A stretch of DNA of 64,000 nt, taken from the NCBI GenBank assembly GCA_943788195.1, contig CALSPH010000001.1:1123595-1187594 (forward strand), in the 5' to 3' direction. This DNA is from an uncultured Bacteroidia bacterium (GTDB lineage: Bacteria; Bacteroidota; Bacteroidia; NS11-12g; UBA955). Under the pieces are notes generated by a model. That model saw only the letters and a program-made list of their open reading frames with translations, did no database searches and was not told the origin of the DNA. This document shows positions 54,992-63,677 of the stretch, in pieces; position 1 is the stretch's first letter; every line of letters starts with the position of its first letter. Position numbers and translations under genes: made by a program.

Positions 54992-55606
54992 CTAAAACAA
55001 GCCATTAATTTCGGCCTGAAGGGTTTCTATTACTTTGGAAGCATCTTCCGTGTTATTGGCAAAGTCAATCTCGTCAATATTAAAGTAAATGATTTTGCCC
55101 ATTTTATATGCACCTGCCCAAGCTTCATAACGTTCGTTTAGACGTTTTAAATAGTCCAAACGTATACTGTCTTCATAATCTCGACCTCTTTTTTGAATTT
55201 GTTCTACCAATTTCGGAATACTGGCTCTCAAGTAAATCATTACATCTGGTGGAGTAATAAATGTGTTGAGGTTCTTAAACAAGTCCATGTAGTTATCAAA
55301 GTCACGGGTGCTCATCAAACCCATTGCATGAAGATTGGGTGCAAATATTTGCGCATCCTCGTATATGCTTCTATCTTGAACCACAGTTCTTTCTTCATCT
55401 CTTAGCTTTTTAATCTTCGCAAATCGATTATGTAAGAAATAAACTTGGAGGTTAAAACTCCAGCGTTGCATATCATCATAAAAATCGGAGATGTATGGAT
55501 TTTCATCCATATCTTCTAATTGTAATTCCCATCCATAATGCTTGGAAAGCATCTTCGCCAATGTGGTTTTTCCTGACCCGATATTACCTGCTATAGCTAC
55601 GTGCAT
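54992..55606 (-). CDS. Deoxynucleoside kinase family protein
   Basis: It would phosphorylate deoxynucleosides for nucleotide salvage. From ATG 55606 the protein has 204 residues with P-loop GNIGSGKTTLAK (about 6-17), the DRS motif VQDRSIYEDAQIFAPNL, RASIPKLVEQIQKRGRDYE (lid), and the RLNERYEAW helix. A TTG three codons upstream lies at the edge of the promoter box and is rejected. Substrate preference (dA/dG or dC) is not evident. Confidence 0.9.
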   Translation of the reverse strand: MHVAIAGNIGSGKTTLAKMLSKHYGWELQLEDMDENPYISDFYDDMQRWSFNLQVYFLHNRFAKIKKLRDEERTVVQDRSIYEDAQIFAPNLHAMGLMSTRDFDNYMDLFKNLNTFITPPDVMIYLRASIPKLVEQIQKRGRDYEDSIRLDYLKRLNERYEAWAGAYKMGKIIYFNIDEIDFANNTEDASKVIETLQAEINGLF

Positions 55607-55612
55607 AAAGCA

Positions 55613-55620
55613 CAAACATA
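55613..55620 (-). promoter_or_regulatory. Promoter -7 box TATGTTTG for the deoxynucleoside kinase gene
   Basis: An exact consensus on the minus strand, 6 nt before ATG 55606, excludes the longer TTG-initiated form. Confidence 0.6.
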
Positions 55621-55654
55621 ACTAAATCATTCAAAAAATAAATAAAATGGGGAT

Positions 55655-55689
55655 AAAAAAAAGAGGTGTATTTACACCTCTTTTTTTTT
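55655..55689 (-). terminator. Rho-independent terminator after secDF
   Basis: The inverted repeat AAAAAAAAGAGGTGTA / TACACCTCTTTTTTTT with a 2-nt centre has T runs on both strands. It lies 18 bp after the secDF stop. Confidence 0.9.
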
Positions 55690-55706
55690 ACTTAGTTTGA
55701 GCTAAA

Positions 55707-58700
55707 TTATTCAGCATTTTTCTTTCTCAAAACATCTACCACGATTGGTGTTGCAATGAAAATAGAAGAGTACGTTCCAACAAGTATTCCTACAATTAAA
55801 GTGAAAGAAAATCCTTTCAATGCAGGTCCACCAAATATAAATAATAGCAACACGGCTAATAAAGTAGTTCCTGAAGTAACCAATGTTCTGCTTAAAGTTT
55901 GATTAATTGCTTTATTGATAATTACCTCTAATGGGGTTTTGGTTCCTTTGGCATGTTGTATACTTTCTCTAATACGGTCAAATACAACCACCGTATCATT
56001 AATAGAATACCCAATTAAGGTAAGCAAGGCGGCAATAAATGTTTGATCTAATTCCAATGCAAATGGCACAATACCATGTAATAATGCATACAATCCAAAG
56101 ATGATTAACACATCATGCACCAATGCAACCGTTGCACCCAAACCAAAACCAATGTTTCTAAATCTAAATACGATATATAAGAACATTGCAAAAATGGAGA
56201 TCAGGGTTACGATCATTGATTTGTTACGTGTGGATGCTGCCATGGTAGGACCAACCCGCGCACTTTCGAGTATATTAGCGTCTACTACGCCAAACTTGGA
56301 CATTAAGCCCAAAACCGTATCCCTAACCTTTTCAGTAGCTTCCTCTGAATTATCATTGATTAAGAAGGTAGTCGTGATTTTATATTTATTATCAGTTCCG
56401 ATTTTTTTAACCTCAGAACCCGATTTCAACTTGGCAATTTCACCCTTTATCTCCTGAGCACTGATCACTTTGGTCTGATCAAACTGCACGGTATACGAAT
56501 AACCTCCTTCAAAGTCAAGTCCTTTAGGTATACCTCTTCCAATAAGTGCCGCTGCTCCAATCAATACTATAACAGCAGAGATGATGTAAAATTTCTTTCT
56601 GCCATTCACAAAATCCCAATTCGGATTGCGTAATACTCTTTCAGAAAGTGAAGTCTCAAATTTGATGTCTTTTCCTCTTGCAACTCTTCCTTCAATAATT
56701 AACCTTGAAATAAGTAATGCGGTAAACAATGAACTGAAAATACCAATGATTAAAATAATCGCAAAACCATATACCGGTCCTGTTCCAGCCGATAGTAGGA
56801 TAAAGCCAGATATTAAAGAAGTTACGTTTGCATCTAAAATGGCAGAGAATGCAGCTTTATAACCCAATTGAATGGATGTTTTAAGTGTTTTACCACTGCG
56901 CAATTCTTCCTTGATCCGTTCGTAGATGAGTACATTGGCATCGACCGCCATACCTATGGTTAACAATAGACCAGCAATACCAGGAAGTGTTAATGCAGCT
57001 CCTCTACTCGCTAATGCACCCAAAATAAAGAATACGTTAATGATTACAGCAAGATCAGCAATAAATCCAGCACGGTGATAATATGCAATCATGAATAATA
57101 TAATTGCGATAAAACCCATTAATAATGCTCTAAAACCAGCAGAGATGTTTTGGGCTCCCAAAGTTGGACCCACTACATCTTCAGCAATAATTTGAAGTGG
57201 TACAGGTAATTTACCTGCCTTTAATACGTTGGCTAAATCTTGGGCTTCCTTGATGTCAAAATTACCAGATATCTGGGTGTTTCCACCAGCAATTTCACTA
57301 GTTACACCAGGTGCTGAATATACTTTTCCATCCAGAACAACCGCCACATATTTTTTATCTTCATCGTTAGACGCATTATCTGCAGTCATTCTTCTCCAAT
57401 CTTCTGCAGCATCTGGTTTCATGGTCATAGTAACCACAATACCTCCTTGCGTAGGATCATTGTCTGCACTTGCATTTTTGATCATGTCACCAGCCATTCG
57501 AGCTTCACCACTTTTATTAGCACGCAATGCGTAAACCACATAATAGCTTCCTGATTCATCCAATTTTGCATCTATTGCAAAAGACCAATCCGCAGGCAAG
57601 AAATCACTAACTTCTTTAGAATCAAATAATTCTTGCAGTTTCTTCACATTGTGCTTGGCAACATAACCCACAGCAGGCCCAATTGCATACTGTTGGCCTT
57701 GAATGTTAGGATACATTATATCAAATAATGGAGTGCTTCTATTGGCATTGTCAGCCGCTAGAGCTGCAGAATCTTTGTCTGCAGATGCAGTGTCGTTGTC
57801 AGCGATATCGTCACTTACTAGTTTTGAGGTATCTTTTTTACCGTCAATATCAACTGCACCCCCAAGAAGATCTTCCACTGCATCGGTTTTTTCTATTTTT
57901 AAACCAGTAGCAGTATCAATCTCTGAAATGATTGCATCTTTTTTAAATCGGGGTAGGGTGGATAAGAATGAATCCAATTCAAACATCTTACGCGTTGCAG
58001 CAAAACCATTTTTAGGGTTATTGCCATACATTTCCCAGAACTCTAATGCTGCTGGTTCTGTAATTAATTTCCGAATTCGTTTAGGATTCTCAGCGCCTGG
58101 TATTTCAACAGAGATTCTTCCTCCGTCTAATTTTTGAATGGTATTTTGGGATATTGTACTTTGGTTTAAACGCGTTTCTAAAACTTCATAAACGCGATCA
58201 ATACCTCCGCCAATTTCCTTTTTAAGATAATTAACCACTTCCTCATCAGTTGATTTGTTCGATAAAGAACCTTTGTTTTCATTGGTCATAAAGGCTATGG
58301 CCAATGGTTTACCTTTTGAATTCTCGATATAAAAACGTTTAAACAAATCCACATAATCGGTAGCTTCTAGAGCTGCAGCCTTATTGGCATCTGCAATAGA
58401 CTTTTTAAATACCGGTTGTTTGCTGTTATAATCTCCTGCTAGGTTTTCAAGAACTTTAGATTTAGATACATCAAGTACCATATTCATACCTCCTCTTAAA
58501 TCCAGTCCAAGACCCAATTCTCTACTTTTACATTCATTGTAGGTAAACTTTACCAGTCCTAGATTGTAAACGGTGGTGTTGGAAATGGAATCCAGATGTC
58601 TTGAATAAGCATCATTGTCGTATGCTTTAATTCCTTCTGCATTCACTGAATCTCTTCCACTCACATCGCGCAAGGTGTAAAGAGATTTAGCTTTTTTCTC

Positions 58701-58793
58701 TGTATTCTTTGAGAAATAAGTGAATGAAAGTTGGAATAGGAGAACCAGTACCAATAGACCGGTTACAAACAACACAAGTTTTCTATTCTTCAT
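55707..58793 (-). CDS. secDF: Protein translocase subunit SecDF (fused)
   Basis: SecD and SecF use the proton motive force to pull proteins through SecYEG. The 1028-residue fusion shows an N-terminal helix, the large SecD periplasmic domain (DLRGGMNMVLDVSKSK, VYEVLETRLNQSTISQNTIQ), SecD helices (VVGPTLGAQNISAGFRALL, GIAGLLLTIGMAVDANVLIY), and the SecF part (LDFEGGYSYTVQF, VGPTMAASTRN, TLIGYSINDTVVVFDRIRE). An acidic Asp/Ala/Ser insert in the SecD domain (near residues 320-355) is longer than in E. coli. The fusion is usual in Bacteroidota. A terminator follows. Confidence 0.96.
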   Translation of the reverse strand: MKNRKLVLFVTGLLVLVLLFQLSFTYFSKNTEKKAKSLYTLRDVSGRDSVNAEGIKAYDNDAYSRHLDSISNTTVYNLGLVKFTYNECKSRELGLGLDLRGGMNMVLDVSKSKVLENLAGDYNSKQPVFKKSIADANKAAALEATDYVDLFKRFYIENSKGKPLAIAFMTNENKGSLSNKSTDEEVVNYLKKEIGGGIDRVYEVLETRLNQSTISQNTIQKLDGGRISVEIPGAENPKRIRKLITEPAALEFWEMYGNNPKNGFAATRKMFELDSFLSTLPRFKKDAIISEIDTATGLKIEKTDAVEDLLGGAVDIDGKKDTSKLVSDDIADNDTASADKDSAALAADNANRSTPLFDIMYPNIQGQQYAIGPAVGYVAKHNVKKLQELFDSKEVSDFLPADWSFAIDAKLDESGSYYVVYALRANKSGEARMAGDMIKNASADNDPTQGGIVVTMTMKPDAAEDWRRMTADNASNDEDKKYVAVVLDGKVYSAPGVTSEIAGGNTQISGNFDIKEAQDLANVLKAGKLPVPLQIIAEDVVGPTLGAQNISAGFRALLMGFIAIILFMIAYYHRAGFIADLAVIINVFFILGALASRGAALTLPGIAGLLLTIGMAVDANVLIYERIKEELRSGKTLKTSIQLGYKAAFSAILDANVTSLISGFILLSAGTGPVYGFAIILIIGIFSSLFTALLISRLIIEGRVARGKDIKFETSLSERVLRNPNWDFVNGRKKFYIISAVIVLIGAAALIGRGIPKGLDFEGGYSYTVQFDQTKVISAQEIKGEIAKLKSGSEVKKIGTDNKYKITTTFLINDNSEEATEKVRDTVLGLMSKFGVVDANILESARVGPTMAASTRNKSMIVTLISIFAMFLYIVFRFRNIGFGLGATVALVHDVLIIFGLYALLHGIVPFALELDQTFIAALLTLIGYSINDTVVVFDRIRESIQHAKGTKTPLEVIINKAINQTLSRTLVTSGTTLLAVLLLFIFGGPALKGFSFTLIVGILVGTYSSIFIATPIVVDVLRKKNAE

Positions 58794-58856
58794 AATATAA
58801 TTAGATAGTCGTTTTTGTCTTTAAAAGGGCGCGAAAATAAGCAATTATTCTCTTAA

Positions 58857-59600
58857 TTAGAAACCTCTTTTAGGCTTATTTGAGGTAAAGAACTCTTCTT
58901 TGGTTCCAATATTAGATAAATTAAAATGATAACCCAGTGTTAGTGCAATATAGGAGCCATTTAGCTTGGTATTAAAAAACCCTTTGCCATTGGTTGGGTT
59001 AAAGAAATTTTGCTCTGAAACTGTTCCGAAACCTTGTTGATAATGCAGTCCAAAAGTTAATAAATCCCCATTATCAAATCGATTTCCTACTTCAATACCT
59101 AAACGGAAAAAGGCGTTAAAATTTGTTTGGCGTGTGTTATACATTGAAAACACACCTGAATTACTCTGGGTTAGAACACTATCGTATTTGGTTAATTGAA
59201 ATGCACCCCCAATTCCAAAACTCTCACGTACGAATCCAGTGATACCTATATCTTGCTTAAATAACATGCAAAAGGGTATTTCGAGATATTGTGTGCCTTG
59301 TTTAACTTGTGCAATTGAGTTAACACTATCGTTTGTTTTGTATTGGTAACGCAGTCCTTTATCAACATAATGAATACCCAAACTGAAACCATTGAATTCA
59401 CTTCTTCCCCAATGAAGCGAAGCACCAAAACGGTATCCGGTGTAATATTTTTTTACATAATCGTCACTTGTGCTATCGGTAAAAAAGGTTCGGGAGAACA
59501 AAGTGCCTCCTTCAAATCCCAGTCTCCACCCTTCTTGTGCGGAAGATGATTTTGACATGAAAATGCCTAAAAGAAGAAAAAGAAAAAGTTTTAATTTCAT
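58857..59600 (-). CDS. PorT-like outer-membrane beta-barrel protein
   Basis: The 247 residues have a signal peptide (about 1-21, KSSSAQ cut region) and alternating-strand barrel segments: GWRLGFEGGTLFSRTFF, YRFGASLHWGRSEFNGFSLG, YLEIPFCMLFKQDIGI, FFRLGIEVGNRFDNGDLLTF and YIALTLGYHFNL. It resembles outer-membrane beta-barrel domain proteins common in Bacteroidota. Function is unknown. A TAGGTTTG box lies 17 nt upstream of its ATG. Confidence 0.75.
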   Translation of the reverse strand: MKLKLFLFLLLGIFMSKSSSAQEGWRLGFEGGTLFSRTFFTDSTSDDYVKKYYTGYRFGASLHWGRSEFNGFSLGIHYVDKGLRYQYKTNDSVNSIAQVKQGTQYLEIPFCMLFKQDIGITGFVRESFGIGGAFQLTKYDSVLTQSNSGVFSMYNTRQTNFNAFFRLGIEVGNRFDNGDLLTFGLHYQQGFGTVSEQNFFNPTNGKGFFNTKLNGSYIALTLGYHFNLSNIGTKEEFFTSNKPKRGF

Positions 59601-59617
59601 GGGTGAAAATTGTAGTG

Positions 59618-59625
59618 CAAACCTA
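59618..59625 (-). promoter_or_regulatory. Promoter -7 box TAGGTTTG for the barrel protein gene
   Basis: An exact consensus on the minus strand lies 17 nt before ATG 59600. It is part of the divergent interval shared with the acyl-CoA reductase gene. Confidence 0.5.
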
Positions 59626-59679
59626 AATAAAAAAGGCCAAATATTGCTATCTCCAACGTAACAAGCGGAATAATTATTT

Positions 59680-59687
59680 TACTTTTG
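59680..59687 (+). promoter_or_regulatory. Promoter -7 box TACTTTTG for the acyl-CoA reductase gene
   Basis: An exact consensus on the plus strand ends 10 nt before ATG 59698. Confidence 0.55.
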
Positions 59688-59697
59688 CCAACCTAAG

Positions 59698-60699
59698 ATG
59701 AAAAAAATCGATTTGTTTACAAAGTTGGGCCAACGCCTGGGGAGTTTAATGGAAGAGGAGAAGGCTCTTGTGGCAAAAGCTCGAATAGAAAACCCCTGGT
59801 TTACAGACCGATGGGTAGCAGAGGCTGCATCAAATTGGAGTAGCTCCTTAAGTGAGGAGCATGTTACTCAATGGTTGGGCTCCTATGCATTGAAATCTCA
59901 GAAAGGCAAAAGAGTAGGTATAATCATGGCGGGTAATTTACCTTTTGTAGGCTTACACGATCTGCTTTCAGTTATCGCATGTGATGCCACAGCAATTTGT
60001 AAACTTTCATCTAGCGATTCAGCACTAATGATCTGGGTTATTCAAACTTTGATTGATTTGGATCCGGAGATGAAGAACAATTTACAGATTACAGATTATA
60101 AATTAAATCAAATCGATGCATTAATTGCTACGGGCAGCGATAACTCTTCGCGTTACTTTGAATATTATTTCAAGGATATTCCAAAATTGATACGGAAAAA
60201 TAGAAGTTCTGTTGCAATTGTAGACCCTGAAGTAACATCAGAACAGCTTGCACTTTTAAGCCATGATATCTTTTCTTATTTTGGTTTGGGTTGTAGGAAT
60301 GTGGGAAAAGTGTATTTGCCGGAAGGGTATGATGTTACTAAAATGATTGATGCCTTTGAAGGGTTTAAAGATCATATTCATCATCATAAGTATGCTAATA
60401 ACTACACCTACCACAAGGCTATTTTGTTGATGAACTTAGATACACATTTGGATAATGGATTCTTGATTTTGCAGCAAAAGGATACGGAGATTAAGCCACC
60501 TTTAAGTGTGTTGTTTTATTCATTCTACACCAACAAAAAGCAACTTGTTTCAGAATTTGCAAATTCGGATCAAATACAATGTATAGTGGGAGATATGGAA
60601 GGTTTAGTGCCTTATGGAGAAGCTCAAAAACCTAGCATTAATGACTATGCTGATCACATTGATACGATACAATTTGTGCTAGATATTGCAACAAATTAG
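59698..60699 (+). CDS. LuxC-type acyl-CoA reductase
   Basis: LuxC-type enzymes reduce long-chain acyl-CoA or acyl thioesters to aldehydes. The 333 residues show GIIMAGNLPFVGLHDLLSV (about 75-93), CKLSSSDS and the likely active Cys in FGLGCRNVGKVYLPEGYD (about 199-216). It is shorter than luciferase-associated LuxC (about 480). Members are common in non-luminous Bacteroidota; their role there is unsettled. No ferredoxin, luciferase or acyl transferase gene is nearby. Confidence 0.85.
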   Translation: MKKIDLFTKLGQRLGSLMEEEKALVAKARIENPWFTDRWVAEAASNWSSSLSEEHVTQWLGSYALKSQKGKRVGIIMAGNLPFVGLHDLLSVIACDATAICKLSSSDSALMIWVIQTLIDLDPEMKNNLQITDYKLNQIDALIATGSDNSSRYFEYYFKDIPKLIRKNRSSVAIVDPEVTSEQLALLSHDIFSYFGLGCRNVGKVYLPEGYDVTKMIDAFEGFKDHIHHHKYANNYTYHKAILLMNLDTHLDNGFLILQQKDTEIKPPLSVLFYSFYTNKKQLVSEFANSDQIQCIVGDMEGLVPYGEAQKPSINDYADHIDTIQFVLDIATN

Positions 60700-60750
60700 T
60701 ACTCATATGCCTGCCAAACGACCATTTGGCACAAATTGTTTTGTACTATT

Positions 60751-60809
60751 TTATAAAAATATTGACAATATAATAAAACAGGTTTTAACGCTTTGTTTAT
60801 AAAAATATT
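60751..60809. repeat. Pair of 13-bp direct repeats upstream of the poly-G gene
   Basis: TTATAAAAATATT occurs at 60751-60763 and 60797-60809, within the AT-rich 180-bp interval before the T9SS gene. Regulatory use is possible; AT-rich chance repeats cannot be excluded. Confidence 0.5.
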
Positions 60810-60861
60810 ATTTATTTCATCAAAAATTATGTAAAAGAGTTAAATTTTGTTTAGTATTGTG

Positions 60862-60876
60862 GTATAAATATTATAC
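60862..60876. promoter_or_regulatory. 15-bp palindrome just before the poly-G gene start
   Basis: GTATAA-ATA-TTATAC is a perfect inverted repeat ending 3 nt before ATG 60880. It may be an operator or an mRNA structure at the start. A TAGTATTG box (one base off consensus) lies just upstream of it. Confidence 0.5.
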
Positions 60877-60879
60877 AAT

Positions 60880-61928
60880 ATGAAAACAATCCTTACTTTT
60901 ATAGCAATTTTCTTAACATGCCAACTGCATGGACAATTGTGCCCTGGGGGGGGACTGATTATTCCAATGCCGTAGAATTTGATGCAGCCTGGGTTTATGG
61001 TTGCCTAACAGGTACATCTTGTAACGGTGGAACTCATTTTGATAATAGAGCACCATGTGAACCTGATGCCAATGTAGATACTTGTGCACCACAACCTACC
61101 GGTTCTACAGCTGCAAGACTTGGTTCGGACGTTTGGTACAGGTTTGTAGCCCCAGATACAACTGCTTTTATCCAAGTACTAAAAAATGTTTCACTTATGG
61201 CAACAATTCAGACGTTTAAAGATTCCGGTAATTGTGCTGGTTTAGTTGAATTGGATGTGGCATATTCTGCTACCCCTAGTGGGCCAGTAAATGTATTGAT
61301 GAATAATTTAATAATAGGTGATACCTATGTATTTAGAGTTTTTGGTCATTCAAAACCTGCTTCTCAACGTACAGGAATATTTTGTTTTTGTGGATCTACA
61401 GGATTATGGCCTTCTACTACTTTACCAATTGATCTAGTAAGTTTTGAAGCAGACTTGATAAATGATAGGACCGTTAATTTAAAATGGATGTCTCAAAACG
61501 CTTATAATTTTAGTCATTTTGAATTACAGCAAAAAATTGATAATGGGGAATTTAAAACAATAGAATACATTCGGCCGGAATCAAGAGATCAGAGCGAATT
61601 TGCATATACACATATATTGAATACATCGAGCAGTAATATTCAATACCGTTTAAAAATGATGGATGAAAATGGGGAATTTACTTACTCTCCTACACGTTCA
61701 ATTTTTAAGATTGATAATGGGGTAGTTAAAATAGTTTCGGCCAGTCAATCTTTAATGCACATATTCACAAAGAAGAATACATTGGTTACCATTTTAGGTA
61801 CGGATGGTAAGCAAATACAATCAACACAGCTCAACAAAGGTTTGAATAATATTTCGGTATCATTGAGCCAGGGGGTCTATTTGCTCAAAGAGTCTGGTGG
61901 GTTAACACAAAGATTGGTAGTGCAATAG
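60880..61928 (+). CDS. T9SS type A surface protein, out of frame at a G8 tract (phase-variation candidate)
   Basis: ATG 60880 encodes a signal peptide (KTILTFIAIFLTCQLHGQ), then LCP and the run GGGGGGGG at 60946-60953. As written the frame ends at TAG 60973, giving 31 residues. With G9 or G6 it continues as TDYSNAVEFDAAWVYG into a 348-349-residue protein with several Cys, VDTCAPQPTGSTAAR, SDVWYRFVAPDTT, LPIDLVSFEADLINDRTVNL and a C-terminal sorting region ending LSQGVYLLKESGGLTQRLVVQ. ATG 60918 would bypass the run but has no signal peptide. Phase variation is inferred; a miscounted homopolymer is the alternative. Confidence 0.8.
60946..60953 (+). repeat. Homopolymer G8
   Basis: Eight consecutive G in an AT-rich genome, at codons 23-25 of the T9SS gene and directly behind the signal peptide. 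Such tracts are prone to slipped-strand mispairing. Confidence 0.85.
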
Positions 61929-61981
61929 ATCAATAATTTGACCTGTTAAAATAAAACAGAATCCATTTTTAAAATTTAAGT

Positions 61982-62983
61982 CTAAAGACCTAAGCCTGCT
62001 GCACCGCGCACCAGGTCCAATGTTTTTCTTGCACTTGCTTTGGCCTTAGTTTGGCCAGATAGAGCAACTTTATTTAATATCTCAGGGTTGTTGTAATAAT
62101 AATCGATTTTCTCTCTGAATGGGGCTACAAATTGTTCGACATCATCAGCCAATTGTCCTTTAAGGTCCCCATATCTAATGGTACAATCTGCGTGTGCTTT
62201 TTTGAATTTTTCAATAACATCAGCATTGCTTACCAATCTCATTAGTTCAAAAATGTTTTGTACGCCTTCTGAGGGTTTGCTGTTTGGTTCTGTAGGGCCA
62301 CTATCTGTAACAGCCGACATGATCTTCTTTCGCAGTATTTTGGGCTCATCGGTAAAATAAATCGCGTCTTTTTCACTGTTTGATTTACTCATTTTGCCTT
62401 GGGCAGTTAATCCAGGAACTTTTACTAATTCGTCTCCAAAAGAAAAAGCTTGAGGTAAGGGAAGTACTTCATTTTGATATGTATGATTAAATCGTTGAGC
62501 AAAGTCACGTGTCATTTCCAAGTGCTGTTCCTGATCCTTCCCTACAGGTACCAAATCTGCTTGATGTATCAAAATATCCGCAGCCATTAAAGCGGGATAG
62601 GTCAACAGACCCGCATTAATATTATTAGGCTGAGTCTTTACTTTTTCTTTGAACGTGCTCACGCGTTCTAGCTCACCCTTATATGCAAACATATTAAGTA
62701 GTAAATAAAGTTCAGCTGTTTCTGGAAGGTCGGATTGAATATACAAGGCGCACTTTGTAGGGTCCAAGCCAAGAGCCAAGTATTCAGCCATAATATGGCG
62801 TATACTCTGTTTCAAGTTTACCGAGTCTGGGTGTGTAGTTAAAGAGTGATAATCTGCAATAAAGAAATAGCAATCATGCGTTTCTTGTAACTTTAAGAAA
62901 TTAACTACCGCACCAAAGTAATTACCCAAATGTAATTTACCTGTGGGTCGTATTCCACTTACAACGATTTCTTTTTTACTCAT
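61982..62983 (-). CDS. trpS: Tryptophan--tRNA ligase
   Basis: This is the class I synthetase for tryptophan. The 333 residues contain the HIGH-type motif in SGIRPTGKLHLGNYFG (about 9-24), the KMSKS motif in GKMSKSNSEKDAI (about 195-207), and VGKDQEQHLEMTRDFAQRFN. The length is normal. It starts one base from the stop of the miaE-like gene and converges with the T9SS gene. Confidence 0.96.
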   Translation of the reverse strand: MSKKEIVVSGIRPTGKLHLGNYFGAVVNFLKLQETHDCYFFIADYHSLTTHPDSVNLKQSIRHIMAEYLALGLDPTKCALYIQSDLPETAELYLLLNMFAYKGELERVSTFKEKVKTQPNNINAGLLTYPALMAADILIHQADLVPVGKDQEQHLEMTRDFAQRFNHTYQNEVLPLPQAFSFGDELVKVPGLTAQGKMSKSNSEKDAIYFTDEPKILRKKIMSAVTDSGPTEPNSKPSEGVQNIFELMRLVSNADVIEKFKKAHADCTIRYGDLKGQLADDVEQFVAPFREKIDYYYNNPEILNKVALSGQTKAKASARKTLDLVRGAAGLGL

Positions 62984-62984
62984 A

Positions 62985-63593
62985 TCAATGTATTCTATCT
63001 GCTCTTGGGGTAATGTTTCTCATGATTTCTGCTTCAGCAGCTAAAAATTCAGACCAACGTTCCATAACGTAGTTTTCATCTTTATAAAGTTTTGCCAAGT
63101 TTAAAAACACCTTATAATGTTGCGCTTCTGAAACCATAAATTCGTGATAAAACGCTTTCAATTCCGGGGCAGAAATATGTAAGGATAAAAGTCTAAATCG
63201 CTCGCAGCTCCGGGCCTCTATTAAGGCGGAAATCAATAATTTTTCAACCAAAGACTCGTCTCGGTCACCCCCTTTTTTATGCAATTGCATTAACTGAACT
63301 ACATAATCATCTTTTCGCTGCTTGCCTAATTCAAAGCCTCTTTTATGCAATTCTGCCACTACTTTCCTGAAATGGGCCCATTCTTCTGACACAATTGGAG
63401 ATATTTGCTCAAGCACATCTTTTTTATCAGCATACTTTATGATGATTGAAATGCAAGTACTTGCCGCTTTCTGCTCACAATAGGCATGATCTGTTAAAAT
63501 CTCCTCCAGACTTTTTTCAGCAATATTCACCCATCGGGGATCGGTTGGAAGTTCTAATCCAAGCTTAAATTTTTCTTTGGCGATTTTGGTCAT
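62985..63593 (-). CDS. miaE: tRNA-(ms2io6A)-hydroxylase MiaE-like
   Basis: MiaE is a diiron oxygenase that hydroxylates the isopentenyl group of ms2i6A37 in tRNA. From ATG 63593 the protein has 202 residues and carries the ligand motifs EEILTDHAYCEQKAA, EEWAHFRKVVAEL, IEARSCERFRLLS and SEAQHYKVF. The start at 63638 lies upstream of the promoter box and is rejected. MiaA and MiaB are not in the window. Confidence 0.92.
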   Translation of the reverse strand: MTKIAKEKFKLGLELPTDPRWVNIAEKSLEEILTDHAYCEQKAASTCISIIIKYADKKDVLEQISPIVSEEWAHFRKVVAELHKRGFELGKQRKDDYVVQLMQLHKKGGDRDESLVEKLLISALIEARSCERFRLLSLHISAPELKAFYHEFMVSEAQHYKVFLNLAKLYKDENYVMERWSEFLAAEAEIMRNITPRADRIH

Positions 63594-63604
63594 GCTATAG
63601 GTTG

Positions 63605-63612
63605 CAAAAGTA
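63605..63612 (-). promoter_or_regulatory. Promoter -7 box TACTTTTG for the miaE-trpS unit
   Basis: An exact consensus on the minus strand is 11 nt before ATG 63593. trpS follows miaE by 1 bp, so it is probably read from here. Confidence 0.55.
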
Positions 63613-63677
63613 GAACTATTCTTTAAAGTATGAAGCAAATTTTAGGTGGACAAAAGAGCTCTTATATGCATTTCTCC

